Shown one piece after another: positions 7,939 to 16,111 of a stretch of DNA of 64,000 bases; the stretch's first letter is position 1, and every line of letters starts with the position of its first letter. Source of the DNA: CF-118 sp035934385 (GTDB lineage Bacteria; Chloroflexota; Dormibacteria; Dormibacterales; Dormibacteraceae); NCBI GenBank assembly GCA_035934385.1, contig DASYXY010000087.1:92180-156179 (forward strand). The letters run 5' to 3'. The notes under the pieces are model-generated. The model was not told the origin of the DNA and did no database searches. It saw only the letters and a program-made list of their open reading frames with translations. The position numbers and the translations under genes were made by a program.

Positions 7939-10053
7939 GTGATCATCTTCTGGATCTTCACCCTGTTCGTCGGCGCCACGGCCTTCAGCTTTGCGGACAT
8001 CACGCTCCAGCTCGGCATCGGTTGGTCGATCGTCTACTCGATCGTCGCGATGCTGTTCGCACGGGGCATCCTGAGCATCATCAGGCGCTGGCTCATCCTC
8101 CGCGAGCGCATCACTCCCGAGACCGACGTCCTCAAGCGAACCGTGGAGGTCAACCGCGCAATCTTCTGGCGGCGAGCTCTCTACGTGCTGGCGGTGCCGG
8201 TCCTCTATTTCTCCGTGATGTACTTCGTCTTCAGCCTGCAGCCAGTGGACGCGCTCGCGATCCTTCCCCAGCTGGCGCAAGCGCTGTTCACGCAACTGAT
8301 CTATCTGCTCTTCCTGCTGGCCGCGAACTTCATGCTGTTCTTCGGCCCGTTCTACATCTACACGCGCATCGGCAAGACGATCTTGAACCCGGACGACGCG
8401 CGGTTCGGAGTCAGCATCGACGATGTGCGCGGCCAGAAGTCCGCAGTCACCGAGATGCGGCGCATCCTCGAGCTGATCGAGCACGGCCGGCAGTACGTCA
8501 AGGCCGGTGGCAAGCGCGAGCGCGGGGTGCTGATGGTGGGACCGCCTGGAACAGGCAAGACCATGCTCGCCAAGGGCATCGCCTCATCCCTCAACGTGCC
8601 CATCTACATCGCCAACGGCGGCTCGTTCGCCGGCATGTTCCTGGGCATGGACGCGCTGAGCGTCTTCCTCATGGTCCGTGCCGCGCGCAAGCGCGCGAAG
8701 ACTTGGGGCGGTTGCGTCGTGTTCATCGACGAGATCGACGCCCTCGGCCAGCGGCGATCGGGTATGGGCGGCGGAATGATGGGTGGCATGGGCGGCATGT
8801 TCGGCGGTGGCCAGCTCGGCCTGAACATGCTTCTCGTCCTCATGGACGGCATCGACAACCCGGGGATGATCGTGCGGCAGCTCCGTGGGTTTGTGAACCT
8901 CATGCTCGACGGGCTATTCATTCCGCGCCGGGTCGGCGCCAACGGGACTTCGGTCACGCTGCGCATCCCGGCGCTGAAGGCGCCCGCCTACAACATCCTT
9001 TTCATCGGCGCCACCAACCGGCCGACGGTGATAGATGAAGCGCTGCTCCGACCGGGCCGGTTCGGCCGGCAGATCCAGTTCCGTCTGCCGACGCGCGAAG
9101 ACCGCAAGGACATCGCGAGCCTCTACTTCGACAAGCACAAGCACGACCCCGCGCTCGACACACCCGAGCGACGCGACGAGTTCGCCCGCATCACCGAGGA
9201 CTACTCCCCGGCCGACATCGAGCAGGTGCTGTCGCTCGCCCTGCTGTACGCATTCAACGAAGGGCGGCCCGGGCTCGAGTGGCGCGACATCCGCGAGGCC
9301 ATGGCCAACGTGGCGGTGGGACTCGCCATCCCAATCGAGTACACCGAGCGCGACAAGATCGCGGTCGCCCGTCACGAGCTGGGGCATGCGATCGCCTCGC
9401 ACTTCTTCGAGCCCGATCACGCTCACATCCGGTTGTCGATCCGCCGCCGCGCCACTGCGCGGGGCGAAATTGGCGGACACCACCTGTCAATGCCGACCGA
9501 GGAGCAGTTCCTGCAGTTCCGCTCCCAGCTTGCAGCTGACGTCCGGGCCTCACTGGGCTCGGTCGCGGTCGAGCACGTGTTTTACGGAGAGGGCACCACG
9601 GGGGTGTTCGGTGACCTCCAGAGCGCGACACACATGGCCTGCCGGATGGTCGGCACCATCGGCATGGGTGCCGACAGCCTCGACCCCGAGCTTTCGAGGA
9701 AGGCGGCGTCCATCGGCGACCAGCTGATCTCGGTCGCCGAAATCCCGGGCGGGCAGCACCAGGAGAGCTCATGGACCGGCGCCGTGCTGCACAACCCGCG
9801 CAGCCGGCGCGTTGTCGCCCAGATCCTGGGCGCCGCGTACATCGACGACTGGCGACTGATGAACGTGAACAAAGAGGCGATCGACCTGGCCGCTGAGGCG
9901 CTGATGGCACAGAACGAGCTGATGGGCGACGAGATCGCTGGACTGCTGGACTCAGTCGGCCTGCGGCGACCGACGGAGGCGGACCCCTATCCGCCGGAGC
10001 TGCCAGTGGTGCCGGACATGCGACCAGACGTGCGCGCGGTGGAGAGCGCCTGA
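7939..10053 (+). CDS. FtsH-like membrane AAA+ metalloprotease with insert
   Basis: 704 residues. The N-terminal 145 residues hold about four hydrophobic segments, whereas classical FtsH has two. The AAA+ module has Walker A GPPGTGKT (201-208), a pore-loop-like GMFLGM (232-237), Walker B VVFIDEID (260-267), sensor-1 FIGATNRP (355-362) and arginine fingers in ALLRPGRFGRQ. An M41 peptidase domain follows with zinc motif HELGH (479-483) and a likely third ligand D559 in GVFGDLQSAT, so proteolysis should be possible. Unusual points are a Gly/Met-rich loop (275-292) and an extra block of about 45 residues (308-352) between Walker B and sensor-1. An AGGGAG ribosome site precedes the GTG start. Probably membrane-protein quality control. 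Confidence 0.85.
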   Translation: MIIFWIFTLFVGATAFSFADITLQLGIGWSIVYSIVAMLFARGILSIIRRWLILRERITPETDVLKRTVEVNRAIFWRRALYVLAVPVLYFSVMYFVFSLQPVDALAILPQLAQALFTQLIYLLFLLAANFMLFFGPFYIYTRIGKTILNPDDARFGVSIDDVRGQKSAVTEMRRILELIEHGRQYVKAGGKRERGVLMVGPPGTGKTMLAKGIASSLNVPIYIANGGSFAGMFLGMDALSVFLMVRAARKRAKTWGGCVVFIDEIDALGQRRSGMGGGMMGGMGGMFGGGQLGLNMLLVLMDGIDNPGMIVRQLRGFVNLMLDGLFIPRRVGANGTSVTLRIPALKAPAYNILFIGATNRPTVIDEALLRPGRFGRQIQFRLPTREDRKDIASLYFDKHKHDPALDTPERRDEFARITEDYSPADIEQVLSLALLYAFNEGRPGLEWRDIREAMANVAVGLAIPIEYTERDKIAVARHELGHAIASHFFEPDHAHIRLSIRRRATARGEIGGHHLSMPTEEQFLQFRSQLAADVRASLGSVAVEHVFYGEGTTGVFGDLQSATHMACRMVGTIGMGADSLDPELSRKAASIGDQLISVAEIPGGQHQESSWTGAVLHNPRSRRVVAQILGAAYIDDWRLMNVNKEAIDLAAEALMAQNELMGDEIAGLLDSVGLRRPTEADPYPPELPVVPDMRPDVRAVESA

Positions 10054-10070
10054 TCAGGTTCCTGGCGAGT

Positions 10071-10895
10071 GTGCTGGGAGCGCTGCTTCTGCTGGCGCTC
10101 CCGGCGCAGTCCGTTCACGCGCAGGATCCGTTCTCTCCTGTCAGCCCGCGCCACGAGGCCGCCCGCCTGATGAGTGCGGAGCTCACGATGAGCGCCGCCT
10201 TGGCGCAGCGCCGGCAGCTGCTGAGCGCGCCGGCACCGACCTCGCTCATGGACCGCGTGCGTCTTGACCTGGCAGTCGCCAAGGTCGACTTCACCTACCG
10301 CAACGCCATCCGCCAGGAGGAGATTCGCGTCTACGAGCTCGCGAGCTACGCAAGCGTCGAGAGCCAGGTCATCCCGCTGCTCCCGAAATCGGTCTCACGC
10401 CCGGTCTCGGACGCCGTCGCGGCCTTGCACTCGCTGTACGCGCTGGCCGGCTTCGACCAGTACTACCTGGTGCACGCGCACTTCGTCTTCCCGTACGCGA
10501 ACGCCGCTCCGGTGGACGCGCTACGCGGCTACTACCTCGAAGCCCAACGCAAGTACGGAGTGGACCCGAGCTACCTGGCGTCGATCAACTTCATCGAAAG
10601 CTCCTTCGGCCGCAACAACGGCCCCTCGTCGGCAGGCGCGTTGGGTCCGATGCAGTTCCTGCCCGGCACCTGGGCGGACTGGGGCCAGGGCGGCAACATC
10701 AACGACCCTCACGACGCGATCCTGGCCGCGGCGCGCTACCTCGTGCACTATGGCGCGCCGGGCGATATGTACACCGCGATCTTCCACTACAACCTCGACA
10801 CCGACTACGTGGACGCGGTCGAGTCCTTCGCCCTCGCCATCCGCCAGGACCCGACCTGGCTGGACCGCCTGTACTACTGGGGTACGTCCGGCTAG
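10071..10895 (+). CDS. Secreted lytic transglycosylase (SLT domain)
   Basis: 274 residues from GTG 10071. A hydrophobic signal segment ends SVHA-QD. The C-terminal half is an SLT/goose-lysozyme-like domain: catalytic Glu in NFIESSFGRN (E176), then GALGPMQFLPGTW and YNLDTDYVD. It should cleave murein glycan strands outside the membrane. The frame stays open upstream to a CTG at 10050, which overlaps the FtsH-like stop as CTGA and follows GGAG at good spacing. That start adds IRFLAS and supplies the basic n-region the signal peptide otherwise lacks, so the true start may be CTG 10050. Confidence 0.85.
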   Translation: MLGALLLLALPAQSVHAQDPFSPVSPRHEAARLMSAELTMSAALAQRRQLLSAPAPTSLMDRVRLDLAVAKVDFTYRNAIRQEEIRVYELASYASVESQVIPLLPKSVSRPVSDAVAALHSLYALAGFDQYYLVHAHFVFPYANAAPVDALRGYYLEAQRKYGVDPSYLASINFIESSFGRNNGPSSAGALGPMQFLPGTWADWGQGGNINDPHDAILAAARYLVHYGAPGDMYTAIFHYNLDTDYVDAVESFALAIRQDPTWLDRLYYWGTSG

Positions 10896-11033
10896 CCCCC
10901 TCTGTTTCGGCGCGTTTTATACAACTGGCGCCTCATGCGCGACTTCGAGACGCGCCATTTGCCCAAAAGGCGCCGAATGCCATGTCCGCATCGAGTACTT
11001 GCCAGGATTACTTGCACCCTGCCGAACTCTGAT

Positions 11034-11297
11034 TCAGTCGCTCCAATCGTCCAGAACATCTGCGATTTGGGCCGTCGAGAATGGAATCGCCCCAACGGGC
11101 TCCGTGGGCGACCCGACCCGTCGGATCGCATTTCCTGAGACGTAAGCAGGCTTGACAATCCGACCATCTGTAAGCACGACGGCGACACGCTTCACGCCCA
11201 TCCGGTACTCGCGCCAAGGCTGGATCTTGCGTCTGAGTGCCTCTGGAAGTGCGATTGGGTGCCACTCAGGGTGCGGGACGGCTCCCTTCGAGTTCAT
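11034..11297 (-). CDS. Small conserved hypothetical protein
   Basis: 87 residues from ATG 11297. The core reads VKRVAVVLTDGRIVKPAYVSGN followed by VGAIPFSTAQIADVLD, which resembles short uncharacterised actinobacterial-type proteins with a beta-rich ligand-like fold; I cannot name the family. The frame stays open 27 codons further to CTG 11378 and reads as coding (LSDLSTWLADDDA and RIEERIISAM). AGGA lies 4 nt before that CTG. The real protein is therefore probably 114 residues with a non-canonical start. It is divergent from the MerR regulator, and the two may share the intergenic operator. Confidence 0.6.
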   Translation of the reverse strand: MNSKGAVPHPEWHPIALPEALRRKIQPWREYRMGVKRVAVVLTDGRIVKPAYVSGNAIRRVGSPTEPVGAIPFSTAQIADVLDDWSD

Positions 11298-11385
11298 GGC
11301 GCTAATGATCCGTTCCTCGATGCGATTGGCGTCGTCGTCTGCCAGCCAGGTACTTAGATCCGATAATTCGACCCGCAGCGTATCC

Positions 11386-11399
11386 TGAGTAAATACTCA
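11386..11399. promoter_or_regulatory. Inverted repeat TGAGTA-AA-TACTCA before MerR gene
   Basis: A perfect 6+6 dyad with a 2-nt centre ends on the first base of the MerR start codon. It lies in the 20 bp between the regulator and the divergent small gene. MerR proteins bind dyads near their own promoters, so autoregulation is plausible; this is inference. Confidence 0.45.
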
Positions 11400-12094
11400 T
11401 GGAGTACCGGATCGAACAGTTGGCCCGGGCGTCCGGGATGGCCGTCGACACGATCCGCTTCTACCAGGGCAAGGGCCTGCTCGACGCCCCGCGCCGGGAG
11501 GGCCGAGTCACCTGGTACGGCGACAGCCACCTCGAGCGCCTGAGGCGGATTCGGGAGCTCCAGCGGCGAGGCTTCACCCTGACGGTCATCCGGCGCTTCC
11601 TCGAGGGCGAGCTCGAGCCTTCTGACGAGTCGCTGGTCGCGGCCGTCACGCGGCCCAACTCACCGCAGACCCTCACTCTGGACGAGCTTGCCGAGCGGAG
11701 CGGTGTGGCGGTGCCGCTGCTCAAGAACCTCGAGCAGGCCGGGCTGCTCGTTCCAGTCGAGGGTGGAGACGAAGCGCTCTACCCCGCCGACGACCTGGAC
11801 GCCATCGCCGCCGGGATGAAGCTGATTGCGGCCGGCGTGCCGCTGGGCCCGCTCATCGAGCTGGCGAGCGAGTACGCGGACGCCACCGACCGGGTCGCCA
11901 GGCAGGCCGTCGACCTGTTCGACAGGCACGTGCGCGAGCGCATCCAGGCGGAAGGCGGGGAAACGGAGGCCGCCGAACGCCGGCTGCTCGAGCTGTTCAA
12001 CGAGCTGCTGGACGCCAGCGGCCTGCTCGTGCGGCATCACTTCCAGCGCACGCTGCTCCGCGCGGCGCGCGAACACATCGAAAAGAAGTCATGA
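11399..12094 (+). CDS. MerR-family transcriptional regulator, tandem HTH
   Basis: 231 residues. The N-terminal MerR winged helix is clear (YRIEQLARASGMAVDTIRFY at 3-22, then GRVTWYGDSHLERLRRIREL). A second MerR-like HTH occurs at about 91-145 (LTLDELAERSGVAVPLLKNLE), and a helical C-terminal region follows. No metal-binding cysteines are present, so the effector is probably an organic molecule or a protein. Its stop overlaps the menF start as ATGA, so regulator and isochorismate synthase are translationally coupled. That suggests it controls menaquinone entry or simply shares the promoter. An inverted repeat sits at its start codon. Confidence 0.85.
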   Translation: MEYRIEQLARASGMAVDTIRFYQGKGLLDAPRREGRVTWYGDSHLERLRRIRELQRRGFTLTVIRRFLEGELEPSDESLVAAVTRPNSPQTLTLDELAERSGVAVPLLKNLEQAGLLVPVEGGDEALYPADDLDAIAAGMKLIAAGVPLGPLIELASEYADATDRVARQAVDLFDRHVRERIQAEGGETEAAERRLLELFNELLDASGLLVRHHFQRTLLRAAREHIEKKS

Positions 12095-13437
12095 AGCTCG
12101 CGGCCACGTCTCTGAGCGTGCGCGAGCTTGACCGCACGCCTGACCTCGTGGAGCTCGCGGGCGCAGCGCGCGACGCGGGGCACGAGGTGCTGCTCATCGA
12201 GCGGCCAATGCCTGATGCCGTGAGCGTGGCCGGAATCGGCACCGCTTACGAGATAGTCAGCGCGCCCGACGGCGTGGTGCTCGAGGACGCGGGCGGTGCG
12301 ATGCTCGACCGCGAGTCCGGACACAACCGGGTGCAGGCCGCCGCCCGCATGTGGCGGCGTTTGCGCGAAAAGCTGCGCACCGACGACGGCGCTTCGCTTC
12401 CGCCCGGCGCTGGGCCGATCGCCATCGGCGGCTTCGCGTACCGCACCGATCGCGATCCATCGGGCGCATGGTCGGGGTTTCCATCGCTCCTGCTGCGCGT
12501 TCCCGCACTGGCGGTGGCGCGCGTTCGCGGTCGCACTTTCATCACATGCTCGACCCCCGAAGCCGAGCAGCTCCTGGATATTGAACCGTCGGCAGCGCGG
12601 GCTCCGCTCGCGCGAAATCTCGACGTGTCACCCGTACGCAATCCGGTCGCCTGGGCCGCCGCCGTCGATTCGGCCGCGGCTCGGCTCCGAGCCGGTGAAG
12701 CTTCGAAAGTGGTCCTGGCACGTGAAGTCGTCGCGCGAGGCGATGGGGTGATGCCTGCCGGGATGGTGGCGCGATCCCTCCGCTCGGCCTATCCCTCGTG
12801 CTTCACCTACCTCATCACCGGCGCCGATGGCACCGCGTTCACAGGTGCGTCGCCCGAGCTGCTCATCAGGCGCACCGGCTCGCATGCACACTCGCAACCC
12901 ATGGCCGGTTCGGTCGCGCGCGGCGCCACTGAAGCCGAGGATGAACGCCTCGCGGAACAGCTGCGATCGAGCACCAAGGACGCTGCGGAGCACGACTCTG
13001 TTTCGCGCTTCGTGGTCGAGGCGCTCCGACCGTTCTCCCGCAGTGTGGCCGCGCGACCGCCCGAGGTGGTTCGCTTCACCAACATCCAGCACCTCGCAAC
13101 ATCGGTCGATGCGGAGCTGTCCGCGCCCGCGGCCGACGCCCTCGACCTGGCGGCAGCCCTCCACCCCACACCTGCCGTCGGAGGCTGGCCTCGTGAGGCC
13201 GCGGACCGGATCATCGACGACCTCGAGGCGATGGAGCGCGGATGGTACGCGGGCGCGGTCGGCTGGACCGATGGCAACGGCGACGGCGAGTTCGCGGTGG
13301 CTCTTCGCTGCGGCCTGCTGTGGGAGGACGGCGCTCGACTCTACGCGGGCGTCGGCGTGATGCCCGCCTCGGACGCCGCGCGCGAGCTCGACGAAACCGA
13401 CCTGAAGTTCAAGGCGCTGCTTTCAGCGCTCACGTAA
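12091..13437 (+). CDS. menF: Isochorismate synthase MenF
   Basis: 448 residues. The C-terminal two thirds is a chorismate-binding domain: SKVVLAREVV, FTGASPELLIRR, MAGSVARGATEAEDERLAEQL, SSTKDAAEH, then LHPTPAVGGWPREAA and GWYAGAVGWTDGNGDGEFAVALR. These are the standard elements of isochorismate and salicylate synthases. It converts chorismate to isochorismate, the first committed menaquinone step. The menD, menH, menA and menB genes alongside favour MenF over a siderophore EntC. It begins with ATG overlapping the MerR stop by 4 nt and is convergent with menD across a palindromic repeat cluster. Confidence 0.9.
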   Translation: MKLAATSLSVRELDRTPDLVELAGAARDAGHEVLLIERPMPDAVSVAGIGTAYEIVSAPDGVVLEDAGGAMLDRESGHNRVQAAARMWRRLREKLRTDDGASLPPGAGPIAIGGFAYRTDRDPSGAWSGFPSLLLRVPALAVARVRGRTFITCSTPEAEQLLDIEPSAARAPLARNLDVSPVRNPVAWAAAVDSAAARLRAGEASKVVLAREVVARGDGVMPAGMVARSLRSAYPSCFTYLITGADGTAFTGASPELLIRRTGSHAHSQPMAGSVARGATEAEDERLAEQLRSSTKDAAEHDSVSRFVVEALRPFSRSVAARPPEVVRFTNIQHLATSVDAELSAPAADALDLAAALHPTPAVGGWPREAADRIIDDLEAMERGWYAGAVGWTDGNGDGEFAVALRCGLLWEDGARLYAGVGVMPASDAARELDETDLKFKALLSALT

Positions 13438-13443
13438 TCGAGC

Positions 13444-13501
13444 GCGAGTGCCGGCACTGGCGTGCCGGCAACTCCGAATTGGCGTGCGAGTGCCGGCACT
13501 C
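13444..13501. repeat. Palindromic repeat cluster between convergent menF and menD
   Basis: Three copies of a TGCCGGCA-centred palindrome fill the gap between the ends of menF and menD. A partial GAGTGCCGGCACT lies at 13446-13458, a core TGCCGGCA at 13463-13470, and the full 14-nt perfect palindrome GAGTGCCGGCACTC at 13488-13501. GTGCGAGTGCCGGCAC (13484-13499) is the reverse complement of sequence in the second cluster at 28.1 kb, so this is a dispersed repeat. No T-tract follows. Confidence 0.75.
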
Positions 13502-13509
13502 GATGGGGA

Positions 13510-15186
13510 TCAGGCTCGGAGCGCCGCCGCGGCTGCCTCCCAGCACACCCTGTGGCCGCTGACGCTGTCCTCGCGCTTGAAGCGCACGACCACCATCGTC
13601 GACGTCTGCGCGCCGAGCGCATCGGTGATCGCCGGCTCGAGACCTGAGCGGTCGGTGACAGGGCTGAAGACAAGCCCGTAAAGTCGCGCGACCTGCGCGA
13701 AGTCGAGCCCGAGCGGCGTGGCGAAGATCTCTTCGAACACGTCCGTGTGCTGCGCCTGCGGCAGGAAGTTGAAGACCCCGCCGCCGTTGTTGTCGCAGAC
13801 GACGATCGTCGCCTTGATGCCGTGGCGGCGCAGGGACCAGAGCCCATTCATGTCGTGATAAAGAGAAAGATCGCCGAGCAACAGCACGGTTGGATTCGAC
13901 GGCCGCGCCGCCGCGATGCCGAGGCCGGTCGACACCAGCCCATCGATTCCACTAGCGCCGCGGTTGCCGTAGAACGTCTGGCCGCCTCGCGCATACGGCC
14001 AGAAGCTGTCGGCGGCGCGAATCGGCATGCTCGAGCCGACGAACACCTGCGCGGCATCGGGCGCCCTCGCGGCGAGCGTGCGGACGATGTGGCCTTCGTG
14101 CATCGGCGTGGACACGAGCGTCGCGGCGATCGCTGCGGTCGCTTTCTTGCCTGCGCTCAACCACTCGTCGCGCCACGCGCCGACGTCGGCCGACGGCAGG
14201 GCCTCGATGAGCGCCTGCGGATCGCAAACGAGGACGTTGCTCGCGACCTGGTCTTCGTCGCGCCACGCGCGGTCCGGATCGATGAGAAACGTCGGGGCTG
14301 CGGCGGCGGCGAGCCACGCGTTCATCACCTTCGACGTCGGCGTGCCGCCCAGTCGGATCACCAGGTCCGGTCCATGCTGCAGCGACCAGCCCGCCCGCAG
14401 CAGCGCCTCGTAGGACTCGACCGCGGCGCCCGACTCCGCGCGGCGCAGCTGCGAGCTGGGCTCGGCCAGGAGCGGAACACCCAATCGATTGAGACCGCCC
14501 GCCAGCCTTGCACCATCGCGCATCTCGCCTGCGATGACGAGCGGCCGCTTCGCGTTCCTCAGGGCCGAGGCGACTGAAGCGACCTGGTCGGTGGTCGGCA
14601 TCAGCCGGCCCGCGGTCATCGACTGAGGCGATTCGCCGATCGGCACCGGCACCTGGCCGGGCGGCGGCACCAGCGGCTCTCGAAATGGGATGTTGAGGTG
14701 CACCGGTCCTTGCAGGGCCTCCGCGTACGCGCGCGCCGCGAGGCGACGCCACAGCCGGCCCGCGTTCGGTGCCTCGAGTGGTGGTCCGGGGTCGAAGAAC
14801 CAGCGCACCGCGGTGCCGAAGAGCCGTTCCTGATCGATCGCCTGATTGGCTCCGACATCGCGCAGCTCGGGCGGCCTGTCGGCGGTGAGCACGATGAGCG
14901 GCGTGCGCGAGTGGTACGCCTCGACCACCGCCGGATGAAACTCAGCGGCGGCGGTGCCTGAGGTCGAAAGCAGGACCACCGGCTTGCCAGTGGCTTTGGC
15001 GAGGCCGACACCGAAGAACCCGCCCGATCGCTCGTCTATCTGGATGAAAACGTTCGTCTTCGGGTGCCGCTGCAGCGCCATCGCGATCGGCGCCGACCGC
15101 GAGCCCGGCGACACGCACGCGTACTCGACACCCTGCACCGCAAGCTCGTCGACGAACGTCGCGGCGAACGACTGCGCTACGTCCAT
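13510..15186 (-). CDS. menD: SEPHCHC synthase MenD
   Basis: 558 residues, normal for MenD. This ThDP enzyme joins isochorismate and 2-oxoglutarate-derived succinic semialdehyde to give SEPHCHC. N-terminal VEYACVSPGSRSAPIAMAL (about 19-37) and the Pyr-domain segment VVLLSTSGTAAAEFHPAV carry the conserved Glu/Ser pattern. The diphosphate site is GDLSLYHDMNGLW with CDNNGGGVFNFLP downstream. It starts 11 bp from the divergent menH start, so both promoters must lie within or beside each other's 5' coding ends. It ends at the palindromic cluster. Confidence 0.93.
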   Translation of the reverse strand: MDVAQSFAATFVDELAVQGVEYACVSPGSRSAPIAMALQRHPKTNVFIQIDERSGGFFGVGLAKATGKPVVLLSTSGTAAAEFHPAVVEAYHSRTPLIVLTADRPPELRDVGANQAIDQERLFGTAVRWFFDPGPPLEAPNAGRLWRRLAARAYAEALQGPVHLNIPFREPLVPPPGQVPVPIGESPQSMTAGRLMPTTDQVASVASALRNAKRPLVIAGEMRDGARLAGGLNRLGVPLLAEPSSQLRRAESGAAVESYEALLRAGWSLQHGPDLVIRLGGTPTSKVMNAWLAAAAAPTFLIDPDRAWRDEDQVASNVLVCDPQALIEALPSADVGAWRDEWLSAGKKATAAIAATLVSTPMHEGHIVRTLAARAPDAAQVFVGSSMPIRAADSFWPYARGGQTFYGNRGASGIDGLVSTGLGIAAARPSNPTVLLLGDLSLYHDMNGLWSLRRHGIKATIVVCDNNGGGVFNFLPQAQHTDVFEEIFATPLGLDFAQVARLYGLVFSPVTDRSGLEPAITDALGAQTSTMVVVRFKREDSVSGHRVCWEAAAAALRA

Positions 15187-15197
15187 AGGCTTATCTC

Positions 15198-15950
15198 GTG
15201 GACGAGGTGGTGACCTTGCTGCACGGCTTCACGCTCAACGGCGCGAGCTGGGATGACCTCCTCTCCAGGATGCCCAAAGGATGGAAGTGGCTCACGCCTG
15301 ACCTGCGGAGCTCGACGATGGACGATTGCGCGGCCGATCTCGTCGAGATGTGGGATCACCTCGGAGTCGAACGCAGCCACGTTGTCGGTTACTCGATGGG
15401 CGGCCGGCTCGCTCTGCACGTGGCGGTCAGACTACCCGAGCGCACGCAGTCTTTGTTCACGATCGGCGCACACGCCGGACTCGGGGCCGAAGCGCGCGCC
15501 GCCCGGCGAGAAACCGACGAGGCGCTCGCCCAGCGCATCGAGGCCGAAGGCATCGAGTCGTTCGTCACCTACTGGGAAGGGCTGCCGATGTTCGCCGGCA
15601 TCGCGCGCCGCGGTCCGCGATTCCTTGCCTGGTTGCATGCGATCCGTGTGGCCAACACTGCGAAGGACCTCGCCGCGTCGCTCCGGGGTATGGGCGCCGG
15701 CGCGATGGAGCCGTTGTGGGACAGGCTCGACGCGGTCACATGTCCGAGCACCTTCATCGCCGGCGAGCAGGACGAGGCTTACGTTGCTCATGCCCGGCGG
15801 CTGAGTGAGTCTGTGTCCCGCTCGCGCCTCGAGATCGTCGCCGACAGCGGGCACTCAGTCCAGTTCGAGCAGCCGAACGCGACCGCTTCCAGCCTCGCCG
15901 ATCACCTGCGCTGGGCGGCCTCGGCCACCTCGAGCTCGACCACCGCCTGA
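15198..15950 (+). CDS. menH: SHCHC synthase MenH (alpha/beta hydrolase)
   Basis: 250 residues. Alpha/beta-hydrolase fold with LLHGFTLNGASWD (oxyanion region), nucleophile S66 in VVGYSMGGR, an acid in AGEQDEAY and His in DSGHSVQFEQP. The family includes MenH, which eliminates pyruvate from SEPHCHC. Placement beside menD, menA and menB supports this role over a generic hydrolase. GTG 15198 is the start, with a TAGGCT -10-like box 6 nt upstream, suggesting leaderless expression. Its last 49 bp overlap the convergent small gene at 15902-16111. Confidence 0.85.
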   Translation: MDEVVTLLHGFTLNGASWDDLLSRMPKGWKWLTPDLRSSTMDDCAADLVEMWDHLGVERSHVVGYSMGGRLALHVAVRLPERTQSLFTIGAHAGLGAEARAARRETDEALAQRIEAEGIESFVTYWEGLPMFAGIARRGPRFLAWLHAIRVANTAKDLAASLRGMGAGAMEPLWDRLDAVTCPSTFIAGEQDEAYVAHARRLSESVSRSRLEIVADSGHSVQFEQPNATASSLADHLRWAASATSSSTTA

Positions 15951-16111
15951 ACGCCGGCGGCGTAACGCGCGGCGCCGAGGCGTTCCCGGTCCAGCATGCC
16001 GCCACCCGCGACGGGTCGCAGCACGAACCGATCCACCCGCCCTCGCTGCAGCATCGACTCGACCTCGCGGGCGACCTCCTCCGGCCGGATCGCGGTGATG
16101 ACGGCCTCCAT
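15902..16111 (-). CDS. Small protein downstream of menA, weakly PII-like
   Basis: 69 residues. The ATG at 16111 shares its A with the menA stop (TGATG), a strong sign of translational coupling. The sequence begins MEAVITAIRPEEVAREVES, then RVDRFVLRPVAGGG, and ends VVELEVAEAAQRR. The beta-alpha-beta pattern vaguely recalls the start of PII/GlnB-like ferredoxin-fold proteins (ITAIIRPxKLDEV), but the rest of PII is absent. I cannot assign a function. It overlaps the end of convergent menH by 49 bp. Confidence 0.5.
   Translation of the reverse strand: MEAVITAIRPEEVAREVESMLQRGRVDRFVLRPVAGGGMLDRERLGAARYAAGVQAVVELEVAEAAQRR

Noticed and set aside
10892..11188. 98-codon minus-strand frame
   Set aside because: No ribosome site, odd composition, and it overlaps the better-supported frame at 11034-11297.
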